64,000 nt of DNA, taken from positions 1 through 64,000 of the forward strand of contig NZ_JACOFV010000009.1 of assembly GCF_014284255.1 (NCBI RefSeq), in the 5' to 3' direction. The DNA is from Cognatundibacterium jejuense. GTDB lineage: Bacteria; Pseudomonadota; Gammaproteobacteria; Burkholderiales; Burkholderiaceae_D. Position 1 is the first letter of the stretch; each line of letters starts with the position of its first letter. Below the pieces are notes generated by a model that saw only the letters and a program-made list of their open reading frames with translations, ran no database searches and was not told where the DNA came from. The position numbers were made by a program, and so were the translations under genes. This document shows, piece after piece, positions 36,903 through 45,330 of this stretch.

Positions 36903-36960
36903 GCCTAATGAACCGTTGCAGCGGATCGCCTGCGGCGCCCGCTGAACTCACACGTTAGCC
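36903..36960 (+). other. Candidate integron attC recombination site
   Basis: 58 bp with attC architecture: R'' GCCTAAT at 36903-36909, L'' TTGCAGCGG at 36916-36924, a short variable loop, L' CCGCTGAA at 36939-36946 and R' GTTAGCC at 36954-36960. L'' and L' pair perfectly except for one unpaired G in L'', the extrahelical base that defines orientation in real attC sites. R'' and R' each deviate at one position from RYYYAAC and GTTRRRY. Total length and spacers (6 and 7 bp) are typical. No integrase gene or second site was seen. Confidence 0.6.
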
Positions 36961-37065
36961 CCGTCAGCCCTATGATCGTATCAGAAGATTTACTTGTGAA
37001 TGTCTTTGCCAAATTTCTTGCCGCTGATCTTTCTATTGATCGCGCAGGGTTCGGTCTGTTTGGAA

Positions 37066-38310
37066 TCATTGATCAGTTGATGAATACGATTCTTCAGCAT
37101 GCGAACTTTCAGATGATTCACTACCATACAATTGCGTGCTACCACGTCGCGAGTTGACCATTGCTGCAAAACTATGTGCGCGCATTAGCTGCTCATATTT
37201 TGCAATTGCCATTGTGATAGAACCGGATTGTCTGGAGTAATCACAGATGATATCGGCCAGGATTGTGGCATCATACAACGCTGAGTTTGCGCCGACGCCG
37301 CTCGCGGGGCTCATGGTGTGGATGGCATCACCTAAAAGCGTAACTTGAGTCGCTTCCCATTCTGTCTGAACCGCCGAGTAGCGGATCGGAACCATTTTCA
37401 TTGAAGAACTGTTTGCGCATTTGAATAAGGCTTGCAGCGGTTTGTCCCAAGTTTGGCTGACATGCTTGATCATTGCAGATAACTCGGTCGACGAATTTAC
37501 AATTACGCTATTTTTTTTCAATCCGAAGCCACCCGGTTTACCTATGATTGCCCAATACAAATAGTCCTGCCGTGGACTCATTTCAAACATTGAAGATGAG
37601 AATGCATTGTCTGAAAATAGGGGGTAACGCATTGCGTCTATGATGACGGCCAGTTCGCTTTCAAATAATACAGTCGTTGCAAATTGTAATTTCTGGGCGA
37701 TTTGTTCTTTTGCATTTCCATCCAATACGGTCTTCCCATAAATGCAGATATCGCCGCTTTCTATTGGATCTGCATGAGGAAAGCGTATCTCACGCACGCG
37801 GGAATGCACGCCGTCTGCTCCTATAACGACATGTCCGCATTCGGAGCTGCCGTCATCAAAGTGACATGTAATCTGACCATTGATTTGTTGTTCGTAGTTC
37901 AGTAATCGTTTGCCAAAATGAACTTGTTCTTGAATTCCCTTCAGCAATATTTCGCGCAGATGCAGTCGATCAATCTTGAGGTCTGGTGTGTCCGCAGTTT
38001 CACTATCCTGCCATTCATCCACCCACTTTCCATTGATGGTTTCGAGATGGGAATTAATCGTTTGTACCGGCCCCGATTTAATCGCGAAGTGTTCAGTAAG
38101 AAGTTTGTAAAGATGATCGGGCATGCAGTTGGCTAACGCTTGTTGCCCTTCTTGATCAATGCGTAAGCGAAAACCTTGGCCGCGGGTGTCATGCGAAGGA
38201 TCTTGTTCAAAGACCTCAAATAATATTCCATTCTTTTTTAATCCTTGCGCCAAACATAGCCCACCCAGACCAGCACCGATAATGATGATTTTTAATTCCT
38301 GGAATTTCAT
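37066..38310 (-). CDS. FAD-dependent monooxygenase (UbiH/TetX clan)
   Basis: 414 residues. The FAD motif IIIIGAGLGGLCLAQGL is at about 9-25, the DG motif VVIGADGVHSRVRE in the middle and the GD motif LLGDAIHTMSPASGVGANSA toward the end. These define group A aromatic hydroxylases and Tet(X)-type enzymes. The substrate cannot be told: aromatic catabolism, antibiotic synthesis or antibiotic inactivation are all possible. It is divergent from an AraC regulator 100 bp away that probably controls it, and an attC-like site lies about 105 bp beyond its 3' end. The C-terminal Ser/Glu-rich tail (YGSESSESSHAEESYSS) is unusual. Confidence 0.87.
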   Translation of the reverse strand: MKFQELKIIIIGAGLGGLCLAQGLKKNGILFEVFEQDPSHDTRGQGFRLRIDQEGQQALANCMPDHLYKLLTEHFAIKSGPVQTINSHLETINGKWVDEWQDSETADTPDLKIDRLHLREILLKGIQEQVHFGKRLLNYEQQINGQITCHFDDGSSECGHVVIGADGVHSRVREIRFPHADPIESGDICIYGKTVLDGNAKEQIAQKLQFATTVLFESELAVIIDAMRYPLFSDNAFSSSMFEMSPRQDYLYWAIIGKPGGFGLKKNSVIVNSSTELSAMIKHVSQTWDKPLQALFKCANSSSMKMVPIRYSAVQTEWEATQVTLLGDAIHTMSPASGVGANSALYDATILADIICDYSRQSGSITMAIAKYEQLMRAHSFAAMVNSRRGSTQLYGSESSESSHAEESYSSTDQ

Positions 38311-38355
38311 AATTTTTCTTTCGATTAAAAAGTTGTGTCATTCATTATGAGATGA

Positions 38356-38370
38356 CTGGCACAATGTCAG
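38356..38370. promoter_or_regulatory. Imperfect dyad between monooxygenase and AraC genes
   Basis: CTGGCACAATGTCAG is an imperfect palindrome in the 100-bp divergent region, about 40 bp before the AraC start. It is a possible regulator site; support is weak. Confidence 0.3.
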
Positions 38371-38410
38371 ATAAGGATGTTTTGACAAAAAATAGTGAAT
38401 TTGAGCCATC

Positions 38411-39205
38411 ATGCATAATCAAACAGATTTTAGTGAATTAGAAACTGGTCCGGCACTGATAGCAATTTGGAGTAATGCTCAGGCAGATTCTCAATTTCAG
38501 CTAGGAACACTTGAATATCAAAGCCATAGTCATTTACGAGGGCAGATATTTTGTATCGAAAGTGGTTTAGTACAGGTTCGTACGAAGCAGGGGTCGTGGC
38601 TAATGCCTCCGCACCGAGCCGGTTGGATCCCCCCGGGGCATGCACACAGCGTTAGTGTTACGGGGGTGATGAGCGGATGGACGGTTTTGGTGACGCCATT
38701 AGCTAGCGCAGGTTTTCCTGCCAATCCCTGCGTGATTGGTGTCAACGACTTGATGCTCGCACTCGTTCGACGGGCAGCTTCGTGGAACAATCAGATAATT
38801 CTAGATCCCGAACAAGACAGGTTAATTGGCGTTTTGATTGACGAAATTCAACGAGCTCCGCAACAGAATTTGCATTTACCCATGCCAATTGACCGACGGG
38901 TATTGCGCGTTGCGACAGAAATTCTTTCCAATCCCAGCGACCAGCGAAGTTTGGAACAATGGGCTGTCTGGGGTAACATGTCTGCGCGTACCTTGAGCCG
39001 ATTAATGCGCGCAGAAACCTCTTTAAGTTTTTCACAATGGCGTCAACAAGCCCGTCTCTTCTCAGCACTGGAACTTCTTGCAAGTAGAGAGAAAATTGCA
39101 GATATTGCCGAGGCACTAGGCTATGCAACTCCTAGCAATTTTATTGCAATGTTCCGGAAAAATTTCGGTGTATCACCGGGGCATTATTTTAGTCAAATAT
39201 CATAA
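38411..39205 (+). CDS. AraC-family regulator with cupin sensor domain
   Basis: 264 residues. The N-terminal half is a cupin-like sensor (YQSHSHLRGQIFCIESGLVQ, then GWIPPGHAHSVSV), the C-terminal half the double helix-turn-helix (about 170-264: SLEQWAVWGNMSARTLSRLM and KIADIAEALGYATPSNFIAM, FRKNFGVSPGHYF). This is the common arrangement of AraC proteins that regulate a neighbouring operon. Its likely target is the divergent FAD monooxygenase. Effector unknown. Confidence 0.9.
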   Translation: MHNQTDFSELETGPALIAIWSNAQADSQFQLGTLEYQSHSHLRGQIFCIESGLVQVRTKQGSWLMPPHRAGWIPPGHAHSVSVTGVMSGWTVLVTPLASAGFPANPCVIGVNDLMLALVRRAASWNNQIILDPEQDRLIGVLIDEIQRAPQQNLHLPMPIDRRVLRVATEILSNPSDQRSLEQWAVWGNMSARTLSRLMRAETSLSFSQWRQQARLFSALELLASREKIADIAEALGYATPSNFIAMFRKNFGVSPGHYFSQIS

Positions 39206-39670
39206 AAGATAATTAACCTGTCTGTTTTTTTAACCACTCAACTTTACATATAAATGTTGTCAAAGGCTGAAAAAGAACAGCACTCGAATGATTCGTTCGC
39301 GTTAGACGACGTAAGTAAGGGCAGGATAAAGCAAACTTCATGGCTGCTCTTTGAATTTTGCAGATCGTAACTCACGAAGAAGTGGTAGTTGTTCCCGCAT
39401 GCATTTAGCCAGAACTGACATCTTTTTTCATTCGAAGCCGAGTTCTGACAATGAGCTATATTTGGTTGTGGTTTTCTCGCTAGTGCACCACCCAACGATT
39501 CGATAACGATCACTAGCAAACACAGTACATGGGATAGCAGTAATTAGACAAAGCAGCCACGGAAAAGTAAAAATCTCTCATAAAAAAAGCTTAGGCAATG
39601 AGATATAAAGAAGAAGAAATGTTTCGCTGCCCTATGTGAACACAAGAGCAGCGCGGGTTACTTCGTTAAT
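39206..39670. other. Intergenic region, no gene supported
   Basis: 465 bp between the AraC gene and the diheme cytochrome gene. A 91-codon minus-strand frame (39244-39519) starts with TTG, lacks a ribosome binding site and resembles no family. No terminator or repeat was seen. Confidence 0.45.
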
Positions 39671-40294
39671 TTACTGCTTCAAAATAAACGCAGCCAAGGT
39701 ATGAATTTCTTCATCCGACAAACCGGCATAACCTGGCATAGGCACCGCGCCCCAACGGCCTGATCCACCTTGACGAATATTGGCGCTCACTTTGCTTAAT
39801 GCTTGCGCATCATCCTTGTAATGCTTAGCGACGTCTTGATAAGCAGGGCCAACAATTTTGTTTTGAATCGCATGGCAGCCCAGACAGGCATTTGCATTGA
39901 GTAGGCTCATTGCGTCGGTGGCTTTGGCACTGCCTGCCGGAGCGCTTGCTGCACTGGCAGTTGTAACAGTTCCCGCTGGTTCGGTACCGTAAGTCGTTGC
40001 CAGAAATGCGCTAATTTGAGCGATTTCGGCCTCATCAATTGGCGCACCATAGGCACGTTGCATCTTGGTGACTTCGGCGGTCCACTGCTTCAAGGACATG
40101 GTTCCTGGCTGTAAATTGATGTAATCGACGGAGTGGCAAATTGCGCATTTTTGACTGGCGATGACGCGTCCAGGATGGTTGGAAGGTTTGAGTTGTGCAG
40201 TTTCTGGCGGCAATTGAATTTCAAGTGGTGCTGACTGGGTCAAACCAGAGACCAACATAGTGCATGCAACCGGGATCAGATAGCGTAATTTCAT
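39671..40294 (-). CDS. Diheme c-type cytochrome, partner of the molybdoenzyme
   Basis: 207 residues with a signal peptide (MKLRYLIPVACTMLVSGLTQ, cut near QSA). Two heme-binding motifs are present: CAICH at 50-54 and CLGCH at 137-141, each in its own cytochrome c fold; an Ala/Ser-rich linker at about 104-128 joins them. VPMPGYAGLSDEEIHTLAAF carries the probable Met ligand of the second heme. It lies 9 bp downstream of the SorA-like gene, so it is almost certainly the electron acceptor of that enzyme. Classical SorB has a single heme; this one has two. Confidence 0.9.
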   Translation of the reverse strand: MKLRYLIPVACTMLVSGLTQSAPLEIQLPPETAQLKPSNHPGRVIASQKCAICHSVDYINLQPGTMSLKQWTAEVTKMQRAYGAPIDEAEIAQISAFLATTYGTEPAGTVTTASAASAPAGSAKATDAMSLLNANACLGCHAIQNKIVGPAYQDVAKHYKDDAQALSKVSANIRQGGSGRWGAVPMPGYAGLSDEEIHTLAAFILKQ

Positions 40295-40303
40295 GGCAGG
40301 CTC

Positions 40304-41533
40304 CTAAGCGACTATCACGGTTTTAGATTCAATCACATTGCGCATATAGCCACCCGGATTCCAGCTTTGTTCTGTCGGTTGCGTTTCTCCGGCATGGCTG
40401 GTGGCACGGACCAAAATTTGCAATTCGCCTTTCTGTTTTGGAACAAGCGTATGCGTCCATTGCCTGAAAGAATAGTTACCCAGATCTTTGGCCAATGTGG
40501 TGCTTTGCCATGTTTTGCCATGATCCAGAGAGAGTTCTACCGTTTTAATGCCCGCTCCGCCATCAAAGGCGATGCCTTGCAACTTGAGTGGTTTGCCGTG
40601 AGTTACCTGCACCTTATCAGCGAGGTTGGTAATGAAGGAGCGGATTTTTAATTTGCCGATGGGATGCGTTTTAGCCGGCGCGGTGCCCGGCGCTACGCAT
40701 TCACAAGGATTGTCCGGCAATCGGTAAGCGGTGCTCATAAAGAAGCCGTCAAAGACGTGATCCAGCACGTCAATCTGGCTCAGATGTTTGACCCAGTAAG
40801 TACCAAAATAACCTGGCACGATCAGCTTTAAAGGATAGCCATTCAGAAATGGCAAATCTTCACCATTCATCGCCCAGGCAATGATGGGTTCGCCATTCAT
40901 GGCGTGACTGATATCGAGTGCTTTGATGAACTGCGGCGTCGTTGGTAAGACTGGTTCATCCAATCCCTTGAAAGTCACTTGCTTAGCACCATCGAGAATA
41001 CCCGCTTTTTCAAGCACAGCTTTGAGCGGGATGCCGGTCCATTTGGCATTCCCCATAGAACCATTTCCCAATTGCGCACCAAAAACGCGAGGCTCGGAAT
41101 ACCCCCTGCTATTACCAGAGCATTGATTGACAGCTACGACATCAACAGCCGGTGCTAAAGCTTTCAGCTCCGCCAACGACAAGGATAAAGGGGTCTTTAC
41201 TTTACCAGCGATATTAAGACGATAACTGCCTGGCTCAATCGCCATCGGCATATTTGCCAGATGGTAACGCACAAAAAAGGCATCATTTGGTGTGAGGATG
41301 GATTCATCAAACACGCTGAACGGTGTTTCCAGATGCGGCGGTCTGGTGGTGATTAACATCAATGGACGCTTTTGCGGATAGCGAACCAGATCACGCGTAC
41401 CGTTTTCAAACGCTTGTTGTTCGGTATCGGCGGCCAGAGAAGATATTGGCTGAGTAGCAAACCCAGCGGCAGCGGCACCAGCGGTTCTGAGAAAGTGACG
41501 CCGTGCGCCGTTTTTTTGTTGCGGCTTGCTCAT
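40304..41533 (-). CDS. Sulfite-oxidase-family molybdopterin enzyme (SorA-like)
   Basis: 409 residues from the ATG at 41533, which has AGGAG 7 bp upstream; the frame runs on to 41587. A twin-arginine signal is visible (RRHFLRTAGAAAAGFA, RR at 11-12), so the folded Moco protein is exported by Tat. The oxidoreductase domain contains the Moco-binding Cys138 in VNQCSGNSRG, and VPGYFGTYWVKHLSQIDVL; a Mo-co dimerisation domain ends the protein (GAGIKTVELSLDHGKTW). The likely reaction is periplasmic oxidation of sulfite to sulfate, passing electrons to the cytochrome encoded next. SoxC-like or other sulfoxide activity is an alternative. Confidence 0.88.
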   Translation of the reverse strand: MSKPQQKNGARRHFLRTAGAAAAGFATQPISSLAADTEQQAFENGTRDLVRYPQKRPLMLITTRPPHLETPFSVFDESILTPNDAFFVRYHLANMPMAIEPGSYRLNIAGKVKTPLSLSLAELKALAPAVDVVAVNQCSGNSRGYSEPRVFGAQLGNGSMGNAKWTGIPLKAVLEKAGILDGAKQVTFKGLDEPVLPTTPQFIKALDISHAMNGEPIIAWAMNGEDLPFLNGYPLKLIVPGYFGTYWVKHLSQIDVLDHVFDGFFMSTAYRLPDNPCECVAPGTAPAKTHPIGKLKIRSFITNLADKVQVTHGKPLKLQGIAFDGGAGIKTVELSLDHGKTWQSTTLAKDLGNYSFRQWTHTLVPKQKGELQILVRATSHAGETQPTEQSWNPGGYMRNVIESKTVIVA

Positions 41534-41653
41534 ATCCACTCCTGTTGGGCTTGTTATGTTATCAACCTCAAAGTTATTCAACGTCAAATGAATAACTTCT
41601 GCTAAGGATAATCATTAACCAGACAAATCCCAAGAGGAATTTGATGAGCAGGG

Positions 41654-42478
41654 TTATGCAGAATAACGCGCTCGCAATAACTGCATCATCGCCACATTCA
41701 ATTCCCATGCATCGCTGACGACTTGATTGGTGTAGGGCAAGGTTTGCGTGTACGGACTTGGGCCAAATTCCGGTGTCATCGTGATTTGTTCAGCACCTTC
41801 AGCACGGCGCAAAGCCACAATCGCATCCCACCATGAAAGATGTTGTTGTAACGCGGCAGCATGTTCCGGCGCACGGAAATCATTGACTTGTGGCCCCTGA
41901 CTATGGCCGACACGCGCATGAATGTGCCTTACGTGTGGGAATACTTTTTCCAGCGTTTCAGCCTGATCTTCCAATAAAGATTCACATGCACAACACCAAT
42001 GCGATAAATCCGCGTTAAGGTGCAAAGCCTGGCGTTGCTGCAAATACGGCATCAGCAACATCGGATGCCCACTAAAGCGACTGCGATGGATTTCATGCAC
42101 GATAGGGATGCCCGTTTCAATGCTGATACTATCGGCTAAATCGAGCAATTCATTGTTTTGTGCAAAGCTGTAAAAATCCTTACCTGTGTGTGTATTCACA
42201 AACAGTGGCTGCGCGGTACACGCGTTGAGCAGCAATTCTGCCAACGCTTGTTTATGCGCTTTAAAATTGCTGTGGAACACGGTCTCCCATTGCTGTGCAA
42301 TCAATTGCAAACCTGCATCGGCAATCGCCTTTACCCACGCATCGCGCTCGGCGACATCCATGGGTAGCGACATTTCTATGCCATCAAATCCAGCGTCGCT
42401 GACTTTACGAATAAACGTGTCGCGGCTCAGATGGGCACTGCCCCAGTGCGGAGCAAATATTAAAATTTGTTGGGTCAT
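41654..42478 (-). CDS. Sugar phosphate isomerase/epimerase-type TIM barrel protein
   Basis: 274 residues of the AP-endonuclease-2 / xylose-isomerase-like family. The N-terminus GFDGIEMSLPMDVAERDAWV, the metal-site segments VNTHTGKDFY, IVHEIHRSRFSG, LNADLSHWCC and HIHARVGHSQGPQ, and TPEFGPSPY near the end match family members. It probably acts on a sugar or polyol derivative; the exact substrate is unknown. It lies 28 bp downstream of the PhyH gene, in the same operon, so the two may act in one catabolic step series. Confidence 0.82.
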   Translation of the reverse strand: MTQQILIFAPHWGSAHLSRDTFIRKVSDAGFDGIEMSLPMDVAERDAWVKAIADAGLQLIAQQWETVFHSNFKAHKQALAELLLNACTAQPLFVNTHTGKDFYSFAQNNELLDLADSISIETGIPIVHEIHRSRFSGHPMLLMPYLQQRQALHLNADLSHWCCACESLLEDQAETLEKVFPHVRHIHARVGHSQGPQVNDFRAPEHAAALQQHLSWWDAIVALRRAEGAEQITMTPEFGPSPYTQTLPYTNQVVSDAWELNVAMMQLLRARYSA

Positions 42479-42506
42479 CTTTACTTTCGTTCTAATGATC
42501 TGCTAT

Positions 42507-43343
42507 TCAAAATCCACTGACCGGGAAGCTGGCATCGCGCTGTATCCAGTTCAACGGTGAATAACTGGTCGCACCGTCAGTCACGTGTAAAGTATAGGCG
42601 TGGCGTGAAATCGGCGAGCGATTTGGTGCGCTGTAGTGTGGCAACAAACCGTGAAAGCATACCAGCGTTCCGGCTTTGACTTCCAGCGGTACCGCTGTAG
42701 CGTCGCTCGGCCAAGGCATATCTGACAGTTTTTCCACCGTCACAATATCTCCATGACGTACAAAGCGTTCGCGCATTGGGGTTTTATGACCACCCGGCTC
42801 AGCCCATAAACAGCCGTTTTCTAAGGTCGCGTCTTCCAGTGCAAACCAGAACGTGGTGACACTGACAGGATCAGTTTCAAAATACGTCGCATCCTGATGC
42901 CAACGCACTTCGCCACCGATGCCCGGTTGCTTGAAGATATACATGGATTGCCAGATTTCTGGTTTTTGCAGACCTAATTGCTGCGCGACGTTTGCCAATG
43001 CCGGGCCGCGTGAAAATGCGCTGAATACCGGATCGAGGTCGTGCATGGCATGACCAATTTTATTGATCGACAACGATTTATCTTGTCCCAGATTGCCGTT
43101 GGCATCAAACGCTTCTTCTTCAAAAAAGCAGCTGATGTTATTGGCTGAATTCAAAAAATAATGGTCTATCTTCTTTTCTTGTTCTTTGGTTGTGAAGATT
43201 GATGCGGAGGATGCCGGATCAAAATCGTTGACAATCATCGCTGCGCGTTCGCGCAAAGCAGCGATCTCTTCTGTCGATTTAAAATCGGGAATGATCACAT
43301 AACCATCTTGATGAAATTGTGTGATTTGTTCTTGACTTAACAT
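42507..43343 (-). CDS. Phytanoyl-CoA dioxygenase-family (PhyH) Fe(II)/2OG oxygenase
   Basis: 278 residues from the ATG at 43343, with GGGGG upstream; the longer frame adds 12 residues. It begins MLSQEQITQFHQDGYVII, the usual PhyH opening. Iron ligands fit H-x-D in VRWHQDATYFE and the distal His in CFHGLLPHYSAPN, with the 2-oxoglutarate Arg in SPISRHAYTLHV. It should hydroxylate a small substrate with O2 and 2-oxoglutarate. A LysR gene is divergent from it and is the likely regulator; the isomerase-like gene follows. Confidence 0.88.
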   Translation of the reverse strand: MLSQEQITQFHQDGYVIIPDFKSTEEIAALRERAAMIVNDFDPASSASIFTTKEQEKKIDHYFLNSANNISCFFEEEAFDANGNLGQDKSLSINKIGHAMHDLDPVFSAFSRGPALANVAQQLGLQKPEIWQSMYIFKQPGIGGEVRWHQDATYFETDPVSVTTFWFALEDATLENGCLWAEPGGHKTPMRERFVRHGDIVTVEKLSDMPWPSDATAVPLEVKAGTLVCFHGLLPHYSAPNRSPISRHAYTLHVTDGATSYSPLNWIQRDASFPVSGF

Positions 43344-43511
43344 AGGGCCCCCGTGATTTGGCATATAAATTTGGTGCAATTTTAAGTTAGCGCGTTAGCA
43401 GAATGTTTTATCTTGGCACTTTGATTCAGCGCAAGTTTAATGAAAGCCACTGCGACACCACAATATAAATAGTGGTTGACACATTGTCTTCAATTTATTG
43501 ACAATAGAACG

Positions 43512-44453
43512 ATGGATCAATTAAAAGCAATGGAAATTTTTGTCGAGGTCGCGCGTCAGCGCAGCTTTAGTGCTGCCGGCAAGCAATTGGGCATCAGTCG
43601 CGCCCTGGTCAGTAAGATGATTCTCCAGCTTGAAGCAGAACTTGGCACACGTCTGCTGCATCGCTCTACGCGCGAAGTCAGCCTGACGGAATCTGGCATC
43701 GCCTATCTGGAACCTTGCAGCGCCAGCGTTGAACAAGCAAAACTGGCACGACAAGCCATTACCCAATCTGGCAGCGAACTGGCGGGCGCATTGCGCATAC
43801 AAGCACCAACCAGCTTTGGGAGTGAATGGCTCGCCGACGCGCTGGCACGCTTCACGTTACTGCATCCTAAGCTGCAAGCCAGTTTGCACGTCGACGATAA
43901 CTTGCTCGATCCATTCAAGCACGGCTTTGACCTCAGCATACGAGTCGGTGGCATCCCTGATAGCCGTGGTTTGCAAATGCGACCCTTAGCACCATGTCGG
44001 GGTATTTTGTGTGCGAGTCCCGCTTATCTGGCGCAACATGGTACACCGCTCCATCCTTCCGATTTACGCCAACACCGTTGTCTGCACTTCAGCCATCTGA
44101 CACAAGGTGCCAGTTGGCGTTTTAGCCGCTTGCATGAGAACCAAACTGAAGAATTGATAGTCGATATTGTGCCTAGCTTTAGTTCCAACAATGGCAAAGT
44201 CTTACACCAGGCGGCGTTGCGAGGAGCCGGGATCGTGTACGACACCACGTTTCTGGCGTGGCGTGATCTGCTCGATGGCAAGCTGGTTCCGGTTTTACAC
44301 AACTGGGACTTGCCTTTAAACAATCTGACCGCACTCTATCCATCGACCCGCAAGGTAGCGCCAAAAATCCGCGCCTTGATTGATTTTCTGGTCGAAGAAT
44401 ACCAACCTGTTCCTGAATGGGATCGCGCTTTAGCGGCAGCCAACTTAGCTTAA
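43512..44453 (+). CDS. LysR-family transcriptional regulator
   Basis: 313 residues from the ATG at 43512 (MDQLKAMEIFVEVARQRSFS), the normal start of this LysR subgroup; the frame is open from 43476. The HTH is at about 18-40 (AAGKQLGISRALVSKMILQL). The effector domain contains LRIQAPTSFGSEWLADAL and PRGILCASPAYLAQHG-like sequence, typical of the CrgA/DmlR-like group. The 168-bp divergent gap to the PhyH gene suggests it controls that operon. Confidence 0.92.
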   Translation: MDQLKAMEIFVEVARQRSFSAAGKQLGISRALVSKMILQLEAELGTRLLHRSTREVSLTESGIAYLEPCSASVEQAKLARQAITQSGSELAGALRIQAPTSFGSEWLADALARFTLLHPKLQASLHVDDNLLDPFKHGFDLSIRVGGIPDSRGLQMRPLAPCRGILCASPAYLAQHGTPLHPSDLRQHRCLHFSHLTQGASWRFSRLHENQTEELIVDIVPSFSSNNGKVLHQAALRGAGIVYDTTFLAWRDLLDGKLVPVLHNWDLPLNNLTALYPSTRKVAPKIRALIDFLVEEYQPVPEWDRALAAANLA

Positions 44454-44688
44454 TCCAAACGAGGCTCAGAAGCGATTCATGATAAAAGCAAACGATACAA
44501 GCAGGCTTGTGTCGGGTTTCATCAACGCGCTGTAGAGACATGTTGCGTAACGGTAACGTAAACCCAAAAAGCGAGCTCAAATCATCAACTTGTAGTTGAA
44601 GGCAACTAACATATACTTCATGGTGCAGCTATATGCTAACGAATTTCATTCGTCAGATCGCTGCGGATGTCTTATAGAGAAGGTGGGT

Positions 44689-45078
44689 ATGCTCGCGTTT
44701 CTGAAAAATTGGATCAAGATTATTGTTGTTGCGTTCACCGACAAATATTTCCTTACCTGGTTCATCCCCCTCATCACCATTGCGGTGATCATTGTCTCTG
44801 TCTTGTTTGAAATGCTGGGTTTTGATCATACGTTTCAAATTTCTCATCTGTATTCACAAAGTTGCAGAAATTTAAACGATAAGGAAGCACTGGCGATGCT
44901 GATCGTGATGTTTGTTGCCTTGCTCAGCGCGGTGCTGACAGTTGGAGAACTCATCATTTTTGCCGATAATCGTCGCCAAGGTTACCCAATCAACTATTTT
45001 AGTTTTATCGGTACTAGTTGTACGACGATACTCGCGCTGACCGCCACTTTCGTGATGACGGAAGAATGGTGTCATTAA
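44689..45078 (+). CDS. Small polytopic membrane protein, unknown function
   Basis: I do not recognise this protein. The ATG at 44689 was chosen for its AAGGTGGG ribosome binding site; the frame is open from 44596. The 129 residues contain three likely membrane segments (YFLTWFIPLITIAVIIVSVL, LIVMFVALLSAVLTVGELII, FSFIGTSCTTILALTATFVM). Cys residues occur in SQSCRNLND and at the end (EEWCH). No neighbour suggests a role. Confidence 0.6.
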   Translation: MLAFLKNWIKIIVVAFTDKYFLTWFIPLITIAVIIVSVLFEMLGFDHTFQISHLYSQSCRNLNDKEALAMLIVMFVALLSAVLTVGELIIFADNRRQGYPINYFSFIGTSCTTILALTATFVMTEEWCH

Positions 45079-45330
45079 ACAAAATACTGCCTTTTTTACT
45101 TATTGCTTTACCAGACGAATCAGAAATAAAAAATATACTACCCGTAGTACCTAAAACAACCCTATATACATCAATGGCAATTGGCATGAAATTAAAAAAA
45201 TAATGGGGAGTATATATAATCCATCAACTCAGGTACCCAAAATGCTCTTGCCGTCAAAAGAAAGACTGGTTTGCCAAAGTGTTATGCAGTAGCATCTCAG
45301 GTCTTTCCTTACTCCAGCGACCTTAGACGC

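Larger units (their letters stand above)
36544..37065. other. 522-bp gene-free accessory region
   Basis: No gene was found between dacB and the FAD monooxygenase. It contains a 26-bp inverted repeat at 36659-36684 and an attC-like site at 36903-36960. The sequence between them has no recognisable coding frame. Confidence 0.6.

Noticed and set aside
36972-37157. Short plus-strand frame just after the attC-like site, as a possible cassette gene
   Set aside because: It overlaps the 3' end of the monooxygenase gene on the other strand and has no ribosome binding site.
39244-39519. 91-codon minus-strand frame between the AraC and cytochrome genes
   Set aside because: TTG start, no ribosome binding site, no recognisable motif.
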